Of a stretch of 64,000 nt of DNA, positions 25,090 through 34,177 are shown piece by piece. Under the pieces are notes generated by a model. It did not search any database and was not told where the DNA came from. It saw only the letters and a list, made by a program, of their open reading frames with translations. The position numbers and the translations under genes are program-made. The DNA comes from Streptomyces lateritius (GTDB taxonomy: Bacteria > Actinomycetota > Actinomycetes > Streptomycetales > Streptomycetaceae): the NCBI RefSeq assembly GCF_014649715.1, contig NZ_BMTO01000001.1, positions 583,047 through 647,046 on the forward strand, read 5' to 3'. The first letter of the stretch is position 1. Each line of letters opens with the position of its first letter.

Positions 25090-26216
25090 GGGCCGGAACC
25101 TTCGTCTACCCCTGGGACGTCGTCGGTGACCCCGCCGCGCCGGCCCTGCTCGCGGACCTCGGCGTCCGGCAGGTCACGCTCGCCTCCGCCTACCACTCCA
25201 CGCGCGCCCTCACGCCCCGGCACCCGCGGCACCGGATCGTCACCGCCGAGTACGCCGCCGTCCTCTACCCGCCGGACCCCGCCCGCTGGTCCGGACACGA
25301 CCTGCGGCCGTACCCGGCGGGGGAGTGGGCGCCGGGCGACGCGTACGGCGCGGCCGCCCACGCCCTCGCCGACACGGGCCTTGAGGTCCACAGCTGGGTC
25401 GTCCTCGCCCACAACTCCCGCCTGGGTGCGGAGCGTCCGGAGACCTCGGTCGTCAACGCCTACGGCGACCGCTACCCCTGGGCGCCGTGCATCGCGCAGC
25501 CGGAGGTCCGCGCCTACCTCGTCCGCCTCGCGGCCGAGGCGGCGGTACGGCCCGGAGCGGCCGGCACGGAGCTGGAGTCCTGCGGCTGGTACGGCCTCGC
25601 GCATCTCCACGCCCACGACAAGACGGCGGGCGTGGTGCTCGGCGACGCCGAGCAGTACCTGATGTCCCTCTGCTTCTGCCCCTCCTGCGTGCGGGGGTAC
25701 GGAGAGGAGGGCGTCGACCCCGACGGGCTGGCGGCGGCCGTGCGGGACGCACTGGAACCGGTCTGGGCCGGGGGCCCCGCGGGCAGCCTCGGCGCCTTCG
25801 AGGGCCCGGCTCTGGCCTGGCGCCTCCGGTGCTCCCGCGCCCTCCAGGAGGCCGCCGTGGGCGCGGTCCGGGCGGCCGCCCCACCCGGCTTCCGCGTCCT
25901 GCTCCACGCCGATCCGCTCCCGTACCGCTGCGGCGCCAACGTGGGCACCGACCCGGCGCACGTCCTCGCCGTCGCGGACGGCGTGGTCACCCCGGCCTCC
26001 TCGGTGGCCCCCTTCGCGGGGCGGGCTCGCCCCTCCTCCGTCGTCGCGGCCAACTTCCCGGTGGTGACGGGCATGGGAGGCTCCCCCCGTCTCCTCGCCG
26101 ACGACGCCAAGCGCGCGGCGGACGCCGGAGCGACCGAACTGCGCCTCTACCACGCGGGCCTGGCCTCGAACGCGGACCTCACGGCGGTACGGGAGGCCCT
26201 GCGGGCGCTCGGCTGA
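25086..26216 (+). CDS. Unknown protein co-translated with kdgD (TIM-barrel-like)
   Basis: A 376-residue protein that I do not recognise as a characterised enzyme. Its beta-alpha alternation (VRQVTLASAYHS, LEVHSWVVLAHN, ELESCGWYGLAHLHAH, RVLLHADPLPY, GVVTPASSVAPF, ATELRLYHAG) suggests a TIM barrel, and its aromatic, His and Asp residues at strand ends are reminiscent of glycoside-hydrolase-like folds. A cluster of cysteines (CFCPSCVRGYG) resembles a small metal-binding or structural loop. The GTG start overlaps the kdgD stop, so the product is almost certainly part of uronate/aldarate use: perhaps a glycosidase, lactonase or isomerase that feeds the pathway. No signal peptide is seen, so it acts in the cytoplasm. 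Confidence 0.75.
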   Translation: MRAGTFVYPWDVVGDPAAPALLADLGVRQVTLASAYHSTRALTPRHPRHRIVTAEYAAVLYPPDPARWSGHDLRPYPAGEWAPGDAYGAAAHALADTGLEVHSWVVLAHNSRLGAERPETSVVNAYGDRYPWAPCIAQPEVRAYLVRLAAEAAVRPGAAGTELESCGWYGLAHLHAHDKTAGVVLGDAEQYLMSLCFCPSCVRGYGEEGVDPDGLAAAVRDALEPVWAGGPAGSLGAFEGPALAWRLRCSRALQEAAVGAVRAAAPPGFRVLLHADPLPYRCGANVGTDPAHVLAVADGVVTPASSVAPFAGRARPSSVVAANFPVVTGMGGSPRLLADDAKRAADAGATELRLYHAGLASNADLTAVREALRALG

Positions 26217-26225
26217 CGCGGGGCC

Positions 26226-27386
26226 TCACGCGCGGTGGCGGGCAGCCGTCACTCCCGCCACCGCCAGGCCCGCCACGCCCAGGAGCGGGAGCAGCACCCG
26301 TACGTCCAGGAAGGCGACCAGACCGGCGCCCACCGCCAGGGCGACCGCGTTCGGGACGAAGAGCAGCGTGTGCGCGGTCGCCGCCGCGCGGCCCACCGCG
26401 TCCGCCGGAGCCTCCCGCTGAACGGCCGTCATCGCGGCGAGGAGGACGGAGGGCAGCCCCAGGCCGATCACCGCGCTCGCGGCCAGGGCCACCCCGTCGT
26501 GCGGGACCGCCCGCAGCCCCGCCGCCGTGGCGAAAAGGGCCAGCCCGGCGGCGGACACCAGCCGCTCCGGCACCCTGCGCAGCAGGGGCCCCGCCGCAAG
26601 CCCCGCGACCACCGAACCCGCGCCCTGGACGGCGTACAGCACGCCCGCGTACGCGGGGGAGCGGCCGAGGCCGCTGTCCACCACCGCGTAGACCGCCGCT
26701 CCGTTGAGGCCGGCGAGCAGCATCGTGAACGCCCCCGTCCCCACCAGCGGACGCAGCACCGGGGAGGACCGGATCGTCCGCAGTCCCTCCGCCGTGTCAC
26801 GGAGCCAGTGCGCCGACTCCCGCCGCGCCGGCCTCTCCTCCCGCACCCGCATCAGCGCGAACAGGCCGGCGGCCGCGGCGAAGGTCGCCGCGTCGAGCAG
26901 GGCGACCAGACCGCCGCCGTACCGGGCGAGGAGTCCCGCCGCGGCGAGCGGGGCGATCAGCTTCATGCCCTCGTTCGCCGTCGTCCGCAGCCCGTTGAAG
27001 TCCCCGAGCCGCCGCTTGTCGAGGACGCCCGCGGCCAGCGCGGCCTCCGCCGCGTCGTGGACCGCCCCCTGCGCCCCGTACAGCACGAGCACGGCGAACA
27101 GCAGCCACACCCGGTCCGCGGAATCCACCCACAGCAGCGTCGGCAGCAGGGCCGCCATCGCCGCGTTCGACCACACCATCAGCGGCCTGCGCCGCACGCG
27201 GTCGGCGACCGTGCCGAGCAGCGGGCCGAGGAGCACCGGCGCCCACAGCGCGAAGACGGTCAGCGCCGCCAGACTGTCCGAGCCGGTCAGTGACTTGACC
27301 CAGATCCCCGAAGCCAGCCACATCGCCGTGGAGCCGAAGCCGGACACCAGCACCCCGGAGAGATAAAGCCCTGCCGTCCCCTTCAT
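26226..27386 (-). CDS. MFS transporter (exporter type)
   Basis: A 386-residue protein of the major facilitator superfamily with about 12 hydrophobic segments. The loop between segments 2 and 3 holds GTVADRVRRRPLMVWSN, a variant of the MFS motif GxxxDRxxRR. It resembles the small-drug efflux branch rather than a sugar importer, so it is not obviously the uronate uptake system. It is convergent with the kdgD partner gene, 10 bp apart. The substrate is unknown. Confidence 0.85.
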   Translation of the reverse strand: MKGTAGLYLSGVLVSGFGSTAMWLASGIWVKSLTGSDSLAALTVFALWAPVLLGPLLGTVADRVRRRPLMVWSNAAMAALLPTLLWVDSADRVWLLFAVLVLYGAQGAVHDAAEAALAAGVLDKRRLGDFNGLRTTANEGMKLIAPLAAAGLLARYGGGLVALLDAATFAAAAGLFALMRVREERPARRESAHWLRDTAEGLRTIRSSPVLRPLVGTGAFTMLLAGLNGAAVYAVVDSGLGRSPAYAGVLYAVQGAGSVVAGLAAGPLLRRVPERLVSAAGLALFATAAGLRAVPHDGVALAASAVIGLGLPSVLLAAMTAVQREAPADAVGRAAATAHTLLFVPNAVALAVGAGLVAFLDVRVLLPLLGVAGLAVAGVTAARHRA

Positions 27387-27480
27387 GCCCGCAGCCTGAC
27401 CTCTGAGGTGGCCCGTGCGGATCGGGCAGATGACCTAGGGGTGCCTTGTGATCAGGCCGGATCGGTGAGCGGCGTCTGCT

Positions 27481-27629
27481 GGTTTCGTCGGCTCCTTCAG
27501 TCTCTTCGGCGCCTTCGAACAGATCGAAGTCGTCACCCTCGTGCTGCTCGTCTCACCCTGCTGCTCAGCGACTTCTTCGACACGATGGGCACGGTGGTCG
27601 GCGTCTCCAGCAGCTGCCCGGCGTCGAGT
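27481..27629 (+). pseudogene. Remnant of an NCS2-family (adenine/guanine) permease
   Basis: A short stretch reads GFVGSFSLFGAFEQIEVVTLV-LLV in one frame and continues, after an apparent 1-nt deletion near 27552, as TLLLSDFFDTMGTVVGV in another. The SDFFDTMGT(M/V)V signature is highly characteristic of AzgA/PbuG-type purine permeases of the NCS2 family. Only about 45 codons remain of a ~470-codon gene, so it is a dead fragment between two leftward genes. It is evidence of past deletion in this region. Confidence 0.7.
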
Positions 27630-27637
27630 AGGCCCGT

Positions 27638-28051
27638 CTACGGGCGGGGCGACCGCTTCTCGTACCGGAGGGCCGCCCCCGTGGCCAGCGCGCCGAGGCC
27701 CTCCCAGATGCCCACGCCGAGGAACCCGGCCGGTGCGCGGCCGGTGACGACGGCGATGGTGAAGACGGCGCAGGTGAGGAGACGGAAGGGAACCGTCCAG
27801 CGGAAGAAGGGCTTCCAGTCGGCGAGGGAGGCCAGGACGTAGTAGACGCCCATATTCAGCGCGGCCATGGAGGAGGCGGTCAGAAAGACCAGGGTGTGGT
27901 CTCCCTCCGCGCGGCTCGCCTTCGGTATGGGGTCGAAGCCCATGACCGTGAGCATGGCGTCCGGGGAGACCAGCCCCACCACCCCCAATCCCGCGGCGAG
28001 CAGCCCGAAGACGGCCATGGTCCAGCCGGACAGGGAACGGGGCAGGCGCAC
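27638..28051 (-). CDS. Small four-helix membrane protein
   Basis: A 137-residue integral membrane protein with four predicted helices (TMAVFGLLAAGLGVVGLV, LVFLTASSMAALNMGVYYVLA, FRLLTCAVFTIAVVTG, FLGVGIWEGLGALATGAAL). The loop motif DAMLTVMGFDPIP and the charged RAEGDH segment are its only polar landmarks. It resembles DUF4345-like membrane proteins, but I would not assign a function. It stands 73 bp upstream of the PBP gene start-to-end order on the same strand. Confidence 0.7.
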   Translation of the reverse strand: MRLPRSLSGWTMAVFGLLAAGLGVVGLVSPDAMLTVMGFDPIPKASRAEGDHTLVFLTASSMAALNMGVYYVLASLADWKPFFRWTVPFRLLTCAVFTIAVVTGRAPAGFLGVGIWEGLGALATGAALRYEKRSPRP

Positions 28052-28124
28052 GGCGGTCCTCCGCGGGATCGAAACTGTGCTCGGATCTTGAGGGACCTTG
28101 CATACCGTGTCGCGGGCCCCGCCG

Positions 28125-29573
28125 TCACCTCAGCGCCGCCTTCATCATCTTCTGCGCCACCGGGGCCGCCAGCCCGTTGCCGCTGACCTCCGAGCGCGCC
28201 GCGCCCGAGTCCTCGATCAGGACGGCGACGGCGACCTCCTTGCCCGTCTCGGCGTCCTTGGCGTAGGACGTGAACCAGGCGTACGGCGTCTTGCTGTTGT
28301 TCTCGCCGTGCTGTGCGGTACCGGTCTTGCCGCCCACCTCCGCGCCGGAGACCGCCGCGTTCGTGCCCGTGCCCTTCTCGACCACCGTCACCATCGCGCT
28401 GCGCAGCTGCTCCGCCGTCCCGGAGGAGACGATCCGCCGGGTGTCCCCGTCCTCGAAGGAGTCGAGGGTGTCACCGTCGGAGTCGACGACCCGCGAAACC
28501 ATGTGCGGCGACGCCATGAGCCCGTCGTTGGCGATCGCGGCGGACACCATGGCCATCTGCAGCGGGGTGGCGGTCACATCGAACTGCCCGATACCGGTCA
28601 GTGCCGTCTGCGCCTTGTCCATGCCGGACGGATAGACGCTCGGGTAGGCGCGTACGGGCACGTCCTGCTCGGCGTCGTCGAAGCCGAACTTGTCCGCCAT
28701 CGCCTTCACCTTGTCCTGCCCGAGATCGACGGCCATCTTGGCGAAGACGTTGTTGCAGGAGTACTGGAGCGCGGTGCGGATGGTCGCGTTCTCGCAGGGC
28801 GCGGAGGCGTTCTCGTTCTTCAGCACGGTCCGGGTGTTCGGCAGCGTGTACGGGTTCGGGCTCTCGGTCGCCGTGTCCACGGAGCCGTAGAGCTTTTCCT
28901 CCAGCGCGGCCGCGGCGACGACCAGCTTGAAGGTGGAACCCGGCGGCAGGGGCTGTCGCAGCGCGCGGTTGACCAGCGGCTTGTCGTCGTCCGTGGTCAG
29001 CTCCCGCCAGCTCGCCCCGTCCGTCATCCCGGCGATCTTCGAGGGGTCGTAGGAGGGCGTGGAGATCATGCCCAGGATCCGCCCCGTCTTCGGGTCGATG
29101 GCGACGGCGGCGCCCTTCTTCTTCCCGAGCGCCTGGTAGCCGGCCCTCTGCACGGCGGGGTCGATCGTCGTGAGCACGTCCCCGGGCTCCTGCTGCTTGC
29201 CGGTGAGGGCTTCCAGCGGGTTCTTCAGCCGGTCGTCGGTGCCGTCCAGGACGTCGGCGTAGATGCCCTCCAGCTGCGTGGCGCCGTACGCCTGCGAGCT
29301 GTAGCCGGTGACGGCCGCGTAGAGCTCGCCGTCGGTGTAGTCGCGCTTGTACGCGAGGTCGCCGCCCTCCGTCTTCTTCGAACCGGTGACCGGCGAGCCG
29401 GCCACGATGATGTTCCCGAGCGGCTGCGCGTACTGCGCCATGACCTTCCGCCGGTTGTTCTTGTCGTCTGCGAGGGCCTTGCCTTCGTACGCCTGCACCC
29501 AGGTCGCCCGGCCCAGCAGGGCGAGCACCAGGAGCAGCGCGAAGACCGAGGCGCGCCTGATCGTCTTATTCAT
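28125..29573 (-). CDS. Class B penicillin-binding protein (transpeptidase)
   Basis: A 482-residue membrane-anchored peptidoglycan transpeptidase of the PbpA/FtsI-like group. An N-terminal anchor (RASVFALLLVLALLG) is followed by a dimerisation domain (about 60-160) and a catalytic domain carrying the Ser-X-X-Lys pair at Ser213-Lys216 (PPGSTFK), the SxN-like motif at Ser272 (YSCNN) and KTG at 416-418 (GGKTGTAQ). It crosslinks peptide stems and would be a beta-lactam target. It is monocistronic here; no rodA/ftsW-type partner is adjacent. The sequence is otherwise normal. Confidence 0.92.
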   Translation of the reverse strand: MNKTIRRASVFALLLVLALLGRATWVQAYEGKALADDKNNRRKVMAQYAQPLGNIIVAGSPVTGSKKTEGGDLAYKRDYTDGELYAAVTGYSSQAYGATQLEGIYADVLDGTDDRLKNPLEALTGKQQEPGDVLTTIDPAVQRAGYQALGKKKGAAVAIDPKTGRILGMISTPSYDPSKIAGMTDGASWRELTTDDDKPLVNRALRQPLPPGSTFKLVVAAAALEEKLYGSVDTATESPNPYTLPNTRTVLKNENASAPCENATIRTALQYSCNNVFAKMAVDLGQDKVKAMADKFGFDDAEQDVPVRAYPSVYPSGMDKAQTALTGIGQFDVTATPLQMAMVSAAIANDGLMASPHMVSRVVDSDGDTLDSFEDGDTRRIVSSGTAEQLRSAMVTVVEKGTGTNAAVSGAEVGGKTGTAQHGENNSKTPYAWFTSYAKDAETGKEVAVAVLIEDSGAARSEVSGNGLAAPVAQKMMKAALR

Positions 29574-29701
29574 CCCATGTGCGGGACGAACGGCAGGGCG
29601 CCGGATGTTCCGGGTGTGTCCCGTTTCTCAGGGAACCTTCATACCGGGCGCCACTTCGTCGACGGGGGGTGAGCGCGCGGGGACCGGTGGTGAGGGCCCG
29701 C

Positions 29702-30361
29702 TCAACGCGGGGTGACGAACCCCGACTCGTACGCCAGGATCACCGCCTGCGTACGGTCCCGCGCGCCCGTCTTCGACAGGACCGCCGCCACGTGGCTCTT
29801 GGTCGTCGCCGGGCCGACACCCATCCGGTCCGCGATCTCCGCGTTCGTCATCCCCGTCGTCATCAGCCGCAGGACCTCCGCCTCCCGCTCGGTCAGCCGG
29901 GTCGCCCAGCGCGGCGGCGCCGGCGGCCTGCGCCGGGCGTGTTCGGCGGCGAGGCCCCGTACGGCCGCCGGGTAGAGCAGCGAGTCGCTGCGCGCCACCA
30001 GTCGTACGGCGCTCACCAGCTCCTCCGCCGCCGCCCGCTTCAGCAGGAACCCGGCGGCGCCCACCCGGAGCGCGTCGTACACGTACGCGTCGTTCTCGAA
30101 GGTCGTCACGACCACGATCCGGGGCGGTTCGGGCAGCGTCGCCAGGATCTGCTCGGTCGCCCGGATCCCGTCGACCTCCGGCATCCGTACGTCCATCAGC
30201 ACCACGTCCGGCCGCAGTTCACGCACCACCGGCACCGCCTCGGCGCCGGTCGACGCCTCGCCGACCACCTCCAGGTCCGGTTCGGCGTCGAGGATCACCC
30301 GCAGGGCGGTGCGGACCATCCGCTCGTCGTCGGCCAGGACGATCCTGATCGGGCCGCTCAT
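29702..30361 (-). CDS. NarL/FixJ-type response regulator
   Basis: A 219-residue two-component response regulator. The receiver domain (1-120) has the acidic pair Asp11-Asp12, the phosphoacceptor Asp57 (LMDVRMP) and Lys in LLKRAAA. A LuxR-type HTH follows (about 150-212: LTEREAEVLRLMTTGMTNAEIA). It overlaps the histidine kinase by ATGA, so the two are stoichiometric. Together with the membrane gene upstream it forms a three-gene operon. Confidence 0.94.
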   Translation of the reverse strand: MSGPIRIVLADDERMVRTALRVILDAEPDLEVVGEASTGAEAVPVVRELRPDVVLMDVRMPEVDGIRATEQILATLPEPPRIVVVTTFENDAYVYDALRVGAAGFLLKRAAAEELVSAVRLVARSDSLLYPAAVRGLAAEHARRRPPAPPRWATRLTEREAEVLRLMTTGMTNAEIADRMGVGPATTKSHVAAVLSKTGARDRTQAVILAYESGFVTPR

Positions 30362-31620
30362 CGGTGGCCTCCCACCGGGAGCCGGACGGCGAGACGCCAG
30401 ACGCCGCCCGACGCTCCCGCCTCGGACGTGCCGCCGAGCAGCCGGGCGCGTTCGGCGATGCCGCGCAGGCCGCGGCCGCCGTCGGGGCGGGCCACCGGCG
30501 CCCGGGCGGGCAGCGGGTTCTCCATCGTGATCTCCAAGTCCTCGTCGGTCAGGGCGATGCGCGCGTTCACGCGCTCACCGCCCGCGTACCGGGCCGCGTT
30601 CGTCAGCCCCTCCTGGACGATGCGGTACGCCTCCCGCGAGACCGCGTCCGGCACCCGGTCGAGCGTCCCGGTCACCGTCAGGGCGACCTCGCGGCCGGCC
30701 CCCTTGAGCAGCGCGTCGAGCGAGCCGAGACCGGGACTCGCGAGCTCCCCGTCCGCCGCGTCCTCCTCGTCCCGGCGCAGCAGGCCGAGGACGGAGTCCA
30801 GTTCGCCGACCGTGCGCCGGGTGGTCTCCTCGATCGCCTCCAGTGCCTCCCGCACGAACTCCCGGTCCTGCTCCTCGCCGCTGTCCAGGACCCTGCGCGC
30901 GGCGCTCGCCTGGAGCGTGACCGCGCTCAGCGCGTGGCCGACCGAATCGTGCAGCTCACGGGCGAGCCGGTTGCGCACGGCCAGTTCGGCGGCACGCCGC
31001 TCCGCCGCGGCGAGCCGGTCAGCCGGGCTCGGCCCGAGCAGCCGCGGCGCCTGCCGGGCGAGGAACGCCCCCGTGCCCGCCGCGACGGCGGCCAGCGCGA
31101 TCAGCATCAGCAGGCCCGCCGGGAGGCAGACCCACGGCGCCCACGACCGGTCGAGACCCCACATGGATGCCAGCTCGGATTCCCGCAGCGAGGCCGAGAA
31201 CGGCAGCGCCATCAGCGACACCGCGAACGGGGGCAGGGCCAGTGTCGCGCCGCTGACCAGTGCGCCGAGCCCCAGATGGAGCGTGAACCAGCCCGCCGTC
31301 CGCGCCTGCGCGCCCCGGCCCCTCGCCGGCCCGTCCGCGAGCCGGCCTGGCGCGATCCCGCACAGCGCCCCCGCCGCCGCCACCGACATCGGCCGGGTCA
31401 GCGGGAAGAGCGAGGTGAGCGCGGCGAGCGGCAGGCCGATCGCGTACGCCCCGAACTGCACCCGCAGACTTGCCGAGAACATGGACTGTCCGTCGCTCAG
31501 CGGCCCCATGACGACGGTGCCGACCAGCCAGTACGGCATGAACAGGGCGCCACCCAGGATCAGATGGATCCAGCGCAGCCTGGCCCGCTGCCCGAGGAGC
31601 CGGGTGCCCGGACGTCTCAC
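30358..31620 (-). CDS. Sensor histidine kinase (HisKA_3 family)
   Basis: A 420-residue kinase with an N-terminal block of about five membrane segments and no large extracellular loop. The dimerisation/phosphoacceptor segment has His in ARELHDSVGHALSAVTLQA. A C-terminal ATPase domain carries EGLTNAARYAGG (N box) and GGRGLRGIAERARLLGG (G box). The GTG at 31620 overlaps the upstream membrane gene stop (GTGA), and its own stop overlaps the response regulator start (ATGA). The signal is unknown; the coupled membrane protein may help sense it. Confidence 0.9.
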   Translation of the reverse strand: MRRPGTRLLGQRARLRWIHLILGGALFMPYWLVGTVVMGPLSDGQSMFSASLRVQFGAYAIGLPLAALTSLFPLTRPMSVAAAGALCGIAPGRLADGPARGRGAQARTAGWFTLHLGLGALVSGATLALPPFAVSLMALPFSASLRESELASMWGLDRSWAPWVCLPAGLLMLIALAAVAAGTGAFLARQAPRLLGPSPADRLAAAERRAAELAVRNRLARELHDSVGHALSAVTLQASAARRVLDSGEEQDREFVREALEAIEETTRRTVGELDSVLGLLRRDEEDAADGELASPGLGSLDALLKGAGREVALTVTGTLDRVPDAVSREAYRIVQEGLTNAARYAGGERVNARIALTDEDLEITMENPLPARAPVARPDGGRGLRGIAERARLLGGTSEAGASGGVWRLAVRLPVGGHR

Positions 31621-32618
31621 GCGCTCGCGCTCCGGCGCCGCAGGAAGGCGGCCACGCAGGCGGCCAGCAGGAACCCGGTGATCATTTCCCCAGCGTAGGT
31701 CAGCCGCGCCAGGCCGGTGAAGGCCTTGTCCGGATCGGTGTCCGGCAGGAAGGTCACCAGGGTCATGTACGCCCCCCAGCAGCCCACTCCGCCCGTGGCG
31801 ACCCAGGCGAGGCCCAGGGGCGTACGGACGGGCAGCGCCCCGGTCCGCCGCCCGGAGGTTCCCGCGAAGACCAGCATGAGCACGGTGACGACGGCGACGG
31901 CCGTGAAGAGCAGCCGCATCCACTCCAGCAGGTGGAACTCCTCGGTGCGCTGGGAGATCTGGCCCGCGGAGAGGCCGTGCGTCGAGCCGAGGGCCCACAT
32001 CAGCCGGACGGCGCAGGGTGCCAGGGCGAGCAGCGAGGCGACGACGGCGGTGACACGTACCGCCGTGCCGGAGAGCCGGGCGGGCAGGTCGTCCAGGGTG
32101 CCGCGCCACACATGGCCCCAGCGGTCCCGCGTGTAGAGGAGGAAGAGGGCGCCGAGGGCCAGACCCTGGCCGATGAAGCCGCCGTAGACGGCCCCGAAGA
32201 CCCACTCGTCGAGGAACGGTCTCCCGCCGGACTCGTGCTTCTGCGGGCCGGCGAAGACGGAGAGCACGAGCTGCGCCGGGAAGCCGACCATGATCGGGGA
32301 GAGCAGTCCGGTGGCGGCCCACATGGGGAACGCGAGCAGCCAGGCCCGCACGCGCAGGCCCCAGGGCTGGGTGAGCAGCAGGGCGAGGAGGACCACCATG
32401 GCGTCCATCACCACGGAGACCGAGTTGGCGACGATCAGCAACGCCCGGTGGTCCAGCAGCACACTGCCGGGCGGGATGCCGATCTCGCTGCCGGCGACCC
32501 AGGCGACCTTGAGGGAGATGTACGGGACGCAGGCCACGACGGCGAGTGCGCGCAGGATCCGGCGGGCCGGGGTCGGTCGGCCGGTCGCGGTGCCGGGGAG
32601 AGGGAGCGTCTGTGTCAT
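31617..32618 (-). CDS. Seven-to-eight-helix membrane protein of the two-component operon
   Basis: A 333-residue integral membrane protein; the first helix (ILRALAVVACVPYISLKVAWVAG) and at least six others are clear, with a cytoplasmic loop near GPQKHESGGRPF. I do not recognise a family. The start ATG at 32618 (MTQTLPLPG) is typical. Its stop overlaps the kinase start by GTGA, so it is translated together with the two-component pair and is likely a sensor partner or the regulated function. Confidence 0.75.
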   Translation of the reverse strand: MTQTLPLPGTATGRPTPARRILRALAVVACVPYISLKVAWVAGSEIGIPPGSVLLDHRALLIVANSVSVVMDAMVVLLALLLTQPWGLRVRAWLLAFPMWAATGLLSPIMVGFPAQLVLSVFAGPQKHESGGRPFLDEWVFGAVYGGFIGQGLALGALFLLYTRDRWGHVWRGTLDDLPARLSGTAVRVTAVVASLLALAPCAVRLMWALGSTHGLSAGQISQRTEEFHLLEWMRLLFTAVAVVTVLMLVFAGTSGRRTGALPVRTPLGLAWVATGGVGCWGAYMTLVTFLPDTDPDKAFTGLARLTYAGEMITGFLLAACVAAFLRRRSASA

Positions 32619-32795
32619 GGCCTCCACGCTTCCGTCCCGGTGGCCCCCGCACCTCCTGCCCGGCGACGAACAGCCTCCGCCGCGCGGCGGAGAAGCGCCT
32701 CGTCCGGCCTTCGGCACCCGGTCCAGAATTGACCCATGATTCCGGGCGGGAAATGCACCCCTCACCAGGTCACTGACCGGCCTAGAGTGATCTTC

Positions 32796-33293
32796 ATGAA
32801 CACGACGCAGACCTTCGCCCCGCTCCTGACCCGCGCCGCCCATGCCGAGACCACCGCCGACCCGAGCAGCGTGATGACCCTGCTCGCCGACTCCGACACC
32901 ACCGGCGGTCTGCTCACCAGCTACCGCTCGTCCTTCGCGAAGGGCGCCGTCGGCGCGCCGGCCCACTTCCACACCAAGGCGTCGGAGATGTTCTTCGTCC
33001 TCGGAGGCTCGCTCCAGGTGCTGGTGGGGGAGGAGCTCACCGTCCTGGAGCAGGGCGACTTCCTGCTCGTCCCGCCGCGCACGCCGCACGCCTTCGCGGC
33101 GGCGCCGGGCGCCGAGGCCGACGTCCTGTTCGTCTTCACGCCGGGCATGGCGCGCTTCGACTACCTGCGGCTGCTCGGCCGGGTGATGCGGGGCGAGGCG
33201 AGCTTCGAGGAGATCAAGGAGTCCTCCGAGCGGTTCGACAACCACTACGTCGACAGCCCGGTGTGGCAGCGGGCCCTGGCGGAGCGTGGCTGA
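32796..33293 (+). CDS. Cupin-domain protein
   Basis: A 165-residue small protein with one cupin barrel (about residues 40-125). It shows the two motifs G-X5-H-X-H-X3-E-type (PAHFHTKASEMFFVLGG) and G-D-X-[FL]-X2-P-X-[RG]-X-P-H (QGDFLLVPPRTPHAF). The His, His and Glu residues form a metal site. It resembles quercetin dioxygenase-like or cupin_2 proteins of secondary metabolism; the substrate is unknown. The ATG at 32796 lies 178 bp from the divergent membrane gene. Confidence 0.85.
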   Translation: MNTTQTFAPLLTRAAHAETTADPSSVMTLLADSDTTGGLLTSYRSSFAKGAVGAPAHFHTKASEMFFVLGGSLQVLVGEELTVLEQGDFLLVPPRTPHAFAAAPGAEADVLFVFTPGMARFDYLRLLGRVMRGEASFEEIKESSERFDNHYVDSPVWQRALAERG

Positions 33294-33380
33294 TCGGGCC
33301 GCGGGCGCTCGCTGATCGGAGGCGCGGGCGGTGGGTGATCAGAACCGTGAGCCGTGGCCGATCAGAACCGGAGGCCAGGG

Positions 33381-34151
33381 TCAGAGCCGGCGGGTCGCCA
33401 GCGTCAGCCGGTCGCGCGCGTCGAACAGCGCGTCCTTGATCATCTGCTCGTGGCCGGGCGTGAGCCGGGCCACCGGCACCGAGCAGCTGATGGCGTCCCG
33501 CGCCGGGGTCCGGTAGGGGATCGCGATGCCGAAGCAGCGCAGCCCGAGGGTGTTCTCCTCGCGGTCCACCGCGTACCCCTGCTCGCGGATGAGATGCAGC
33601 TCCTCGATGAGTCCCTCGCGGTCCGTGATGGTGTGCTCGGTCAGCGCGGGCAGCGTCTCCGGGAGCAGCTTGCGGACCTGCTCGTCGCTGTGGGTGGCGA
33701 GCAGCGCCTTGCCCAGCGAGGTCGAATGGGCCGGCAGGCGGCGGCCGACCCGGGTGAACGGCCGCAGGTAGTGCTGGGACTGACGGGTCGCCAGATAGAC
33801 CACGTTGGTGCCGTCGAGCCGCGCCAGGTGGATGGTCTCGGTGGTGTCGTCGGAGAGCCGGTCCAGGGTGGGCCGGGCGGCGGCCACCACCTCGTCGCCG
33901 TCGATGTACGAGGTGCCGACCAACAGGGCCCGCACTCCGATGCCGTACCGCGTGCCCGTCGCGTCCGTCTCCACCCAGCCCAGCTCGACGAGGGTGCGCA
34001 GCAGCATGTACAGGCTGGACTTGGGGTAGCCGACGGCCTCCTGGACCGCGGCGAGCGAGTGCATCCCCGGCCGCCCGGCGAAGTACTCCAGCAGTTCCAC
34101 CGTACGCACCGCGGACTTGACCTGGGCCCCACCCGTGTCGGCAGTCGACAT
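33381..34151 (-). CDS. IclR-family regulator, likely controlling uronate/aldarate catabolism
   Basis: A 256-residue regulator. The N-terminal winged HTH (about 10-75: VRTVELLEYFAGRPGMHSLAAVQEAVGYPKSSLYMLL) is followed by the IclR effector domain (about 90-250: FTRVGRRLPAHSTSLGKALLA, GYAVDREENTLGLRCFGIAIPY). Family members repress or activate genes for aromatic acid, sugar acid or glyoxylate use. It is divergent from the 2-oxoglutarate semialdehyde dehydrogenase, with an inverted repeat (34229-34246) in the shared region. The same motif precedes kdgD, so it may control both loci. That regulon is inferred. Confidence 0.88.
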   Translation of the reverse strand: MSTADTGGAQVKSAVRTVELLEYFAGRPGMHSLAAVQEAVGYPKSSLYMLLRTLVELGWVETDATGTRYGIGVRALLVGTSYIDGDEVVAAARPTLDRLSDDTTETIHLARLDGTNVVYLATRQSQHYLRPFTRVGRRLPAHSTSLGKALLATHSDEQVRKLLPETLPALTEHTITDREGLIEELHLIREQGYAVDREENTLGLRCFGIAIPYRTPARDAISCSVPVARLTPGHEQMIKDALFDARDRLTLATRRL

Positions 34152-34177
34152 TGCCCTCGCCCCTCTGTTGGTGCCTC

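Noticed and set aside
33294..33380. Short repeated elements (TGATCAG / CGATCAGAACCG) after the cupin gene
   Set aside because: The repeats are imperfect, few, and show no clear hairpin or spacing, so no CRISPR or operator array is supported.
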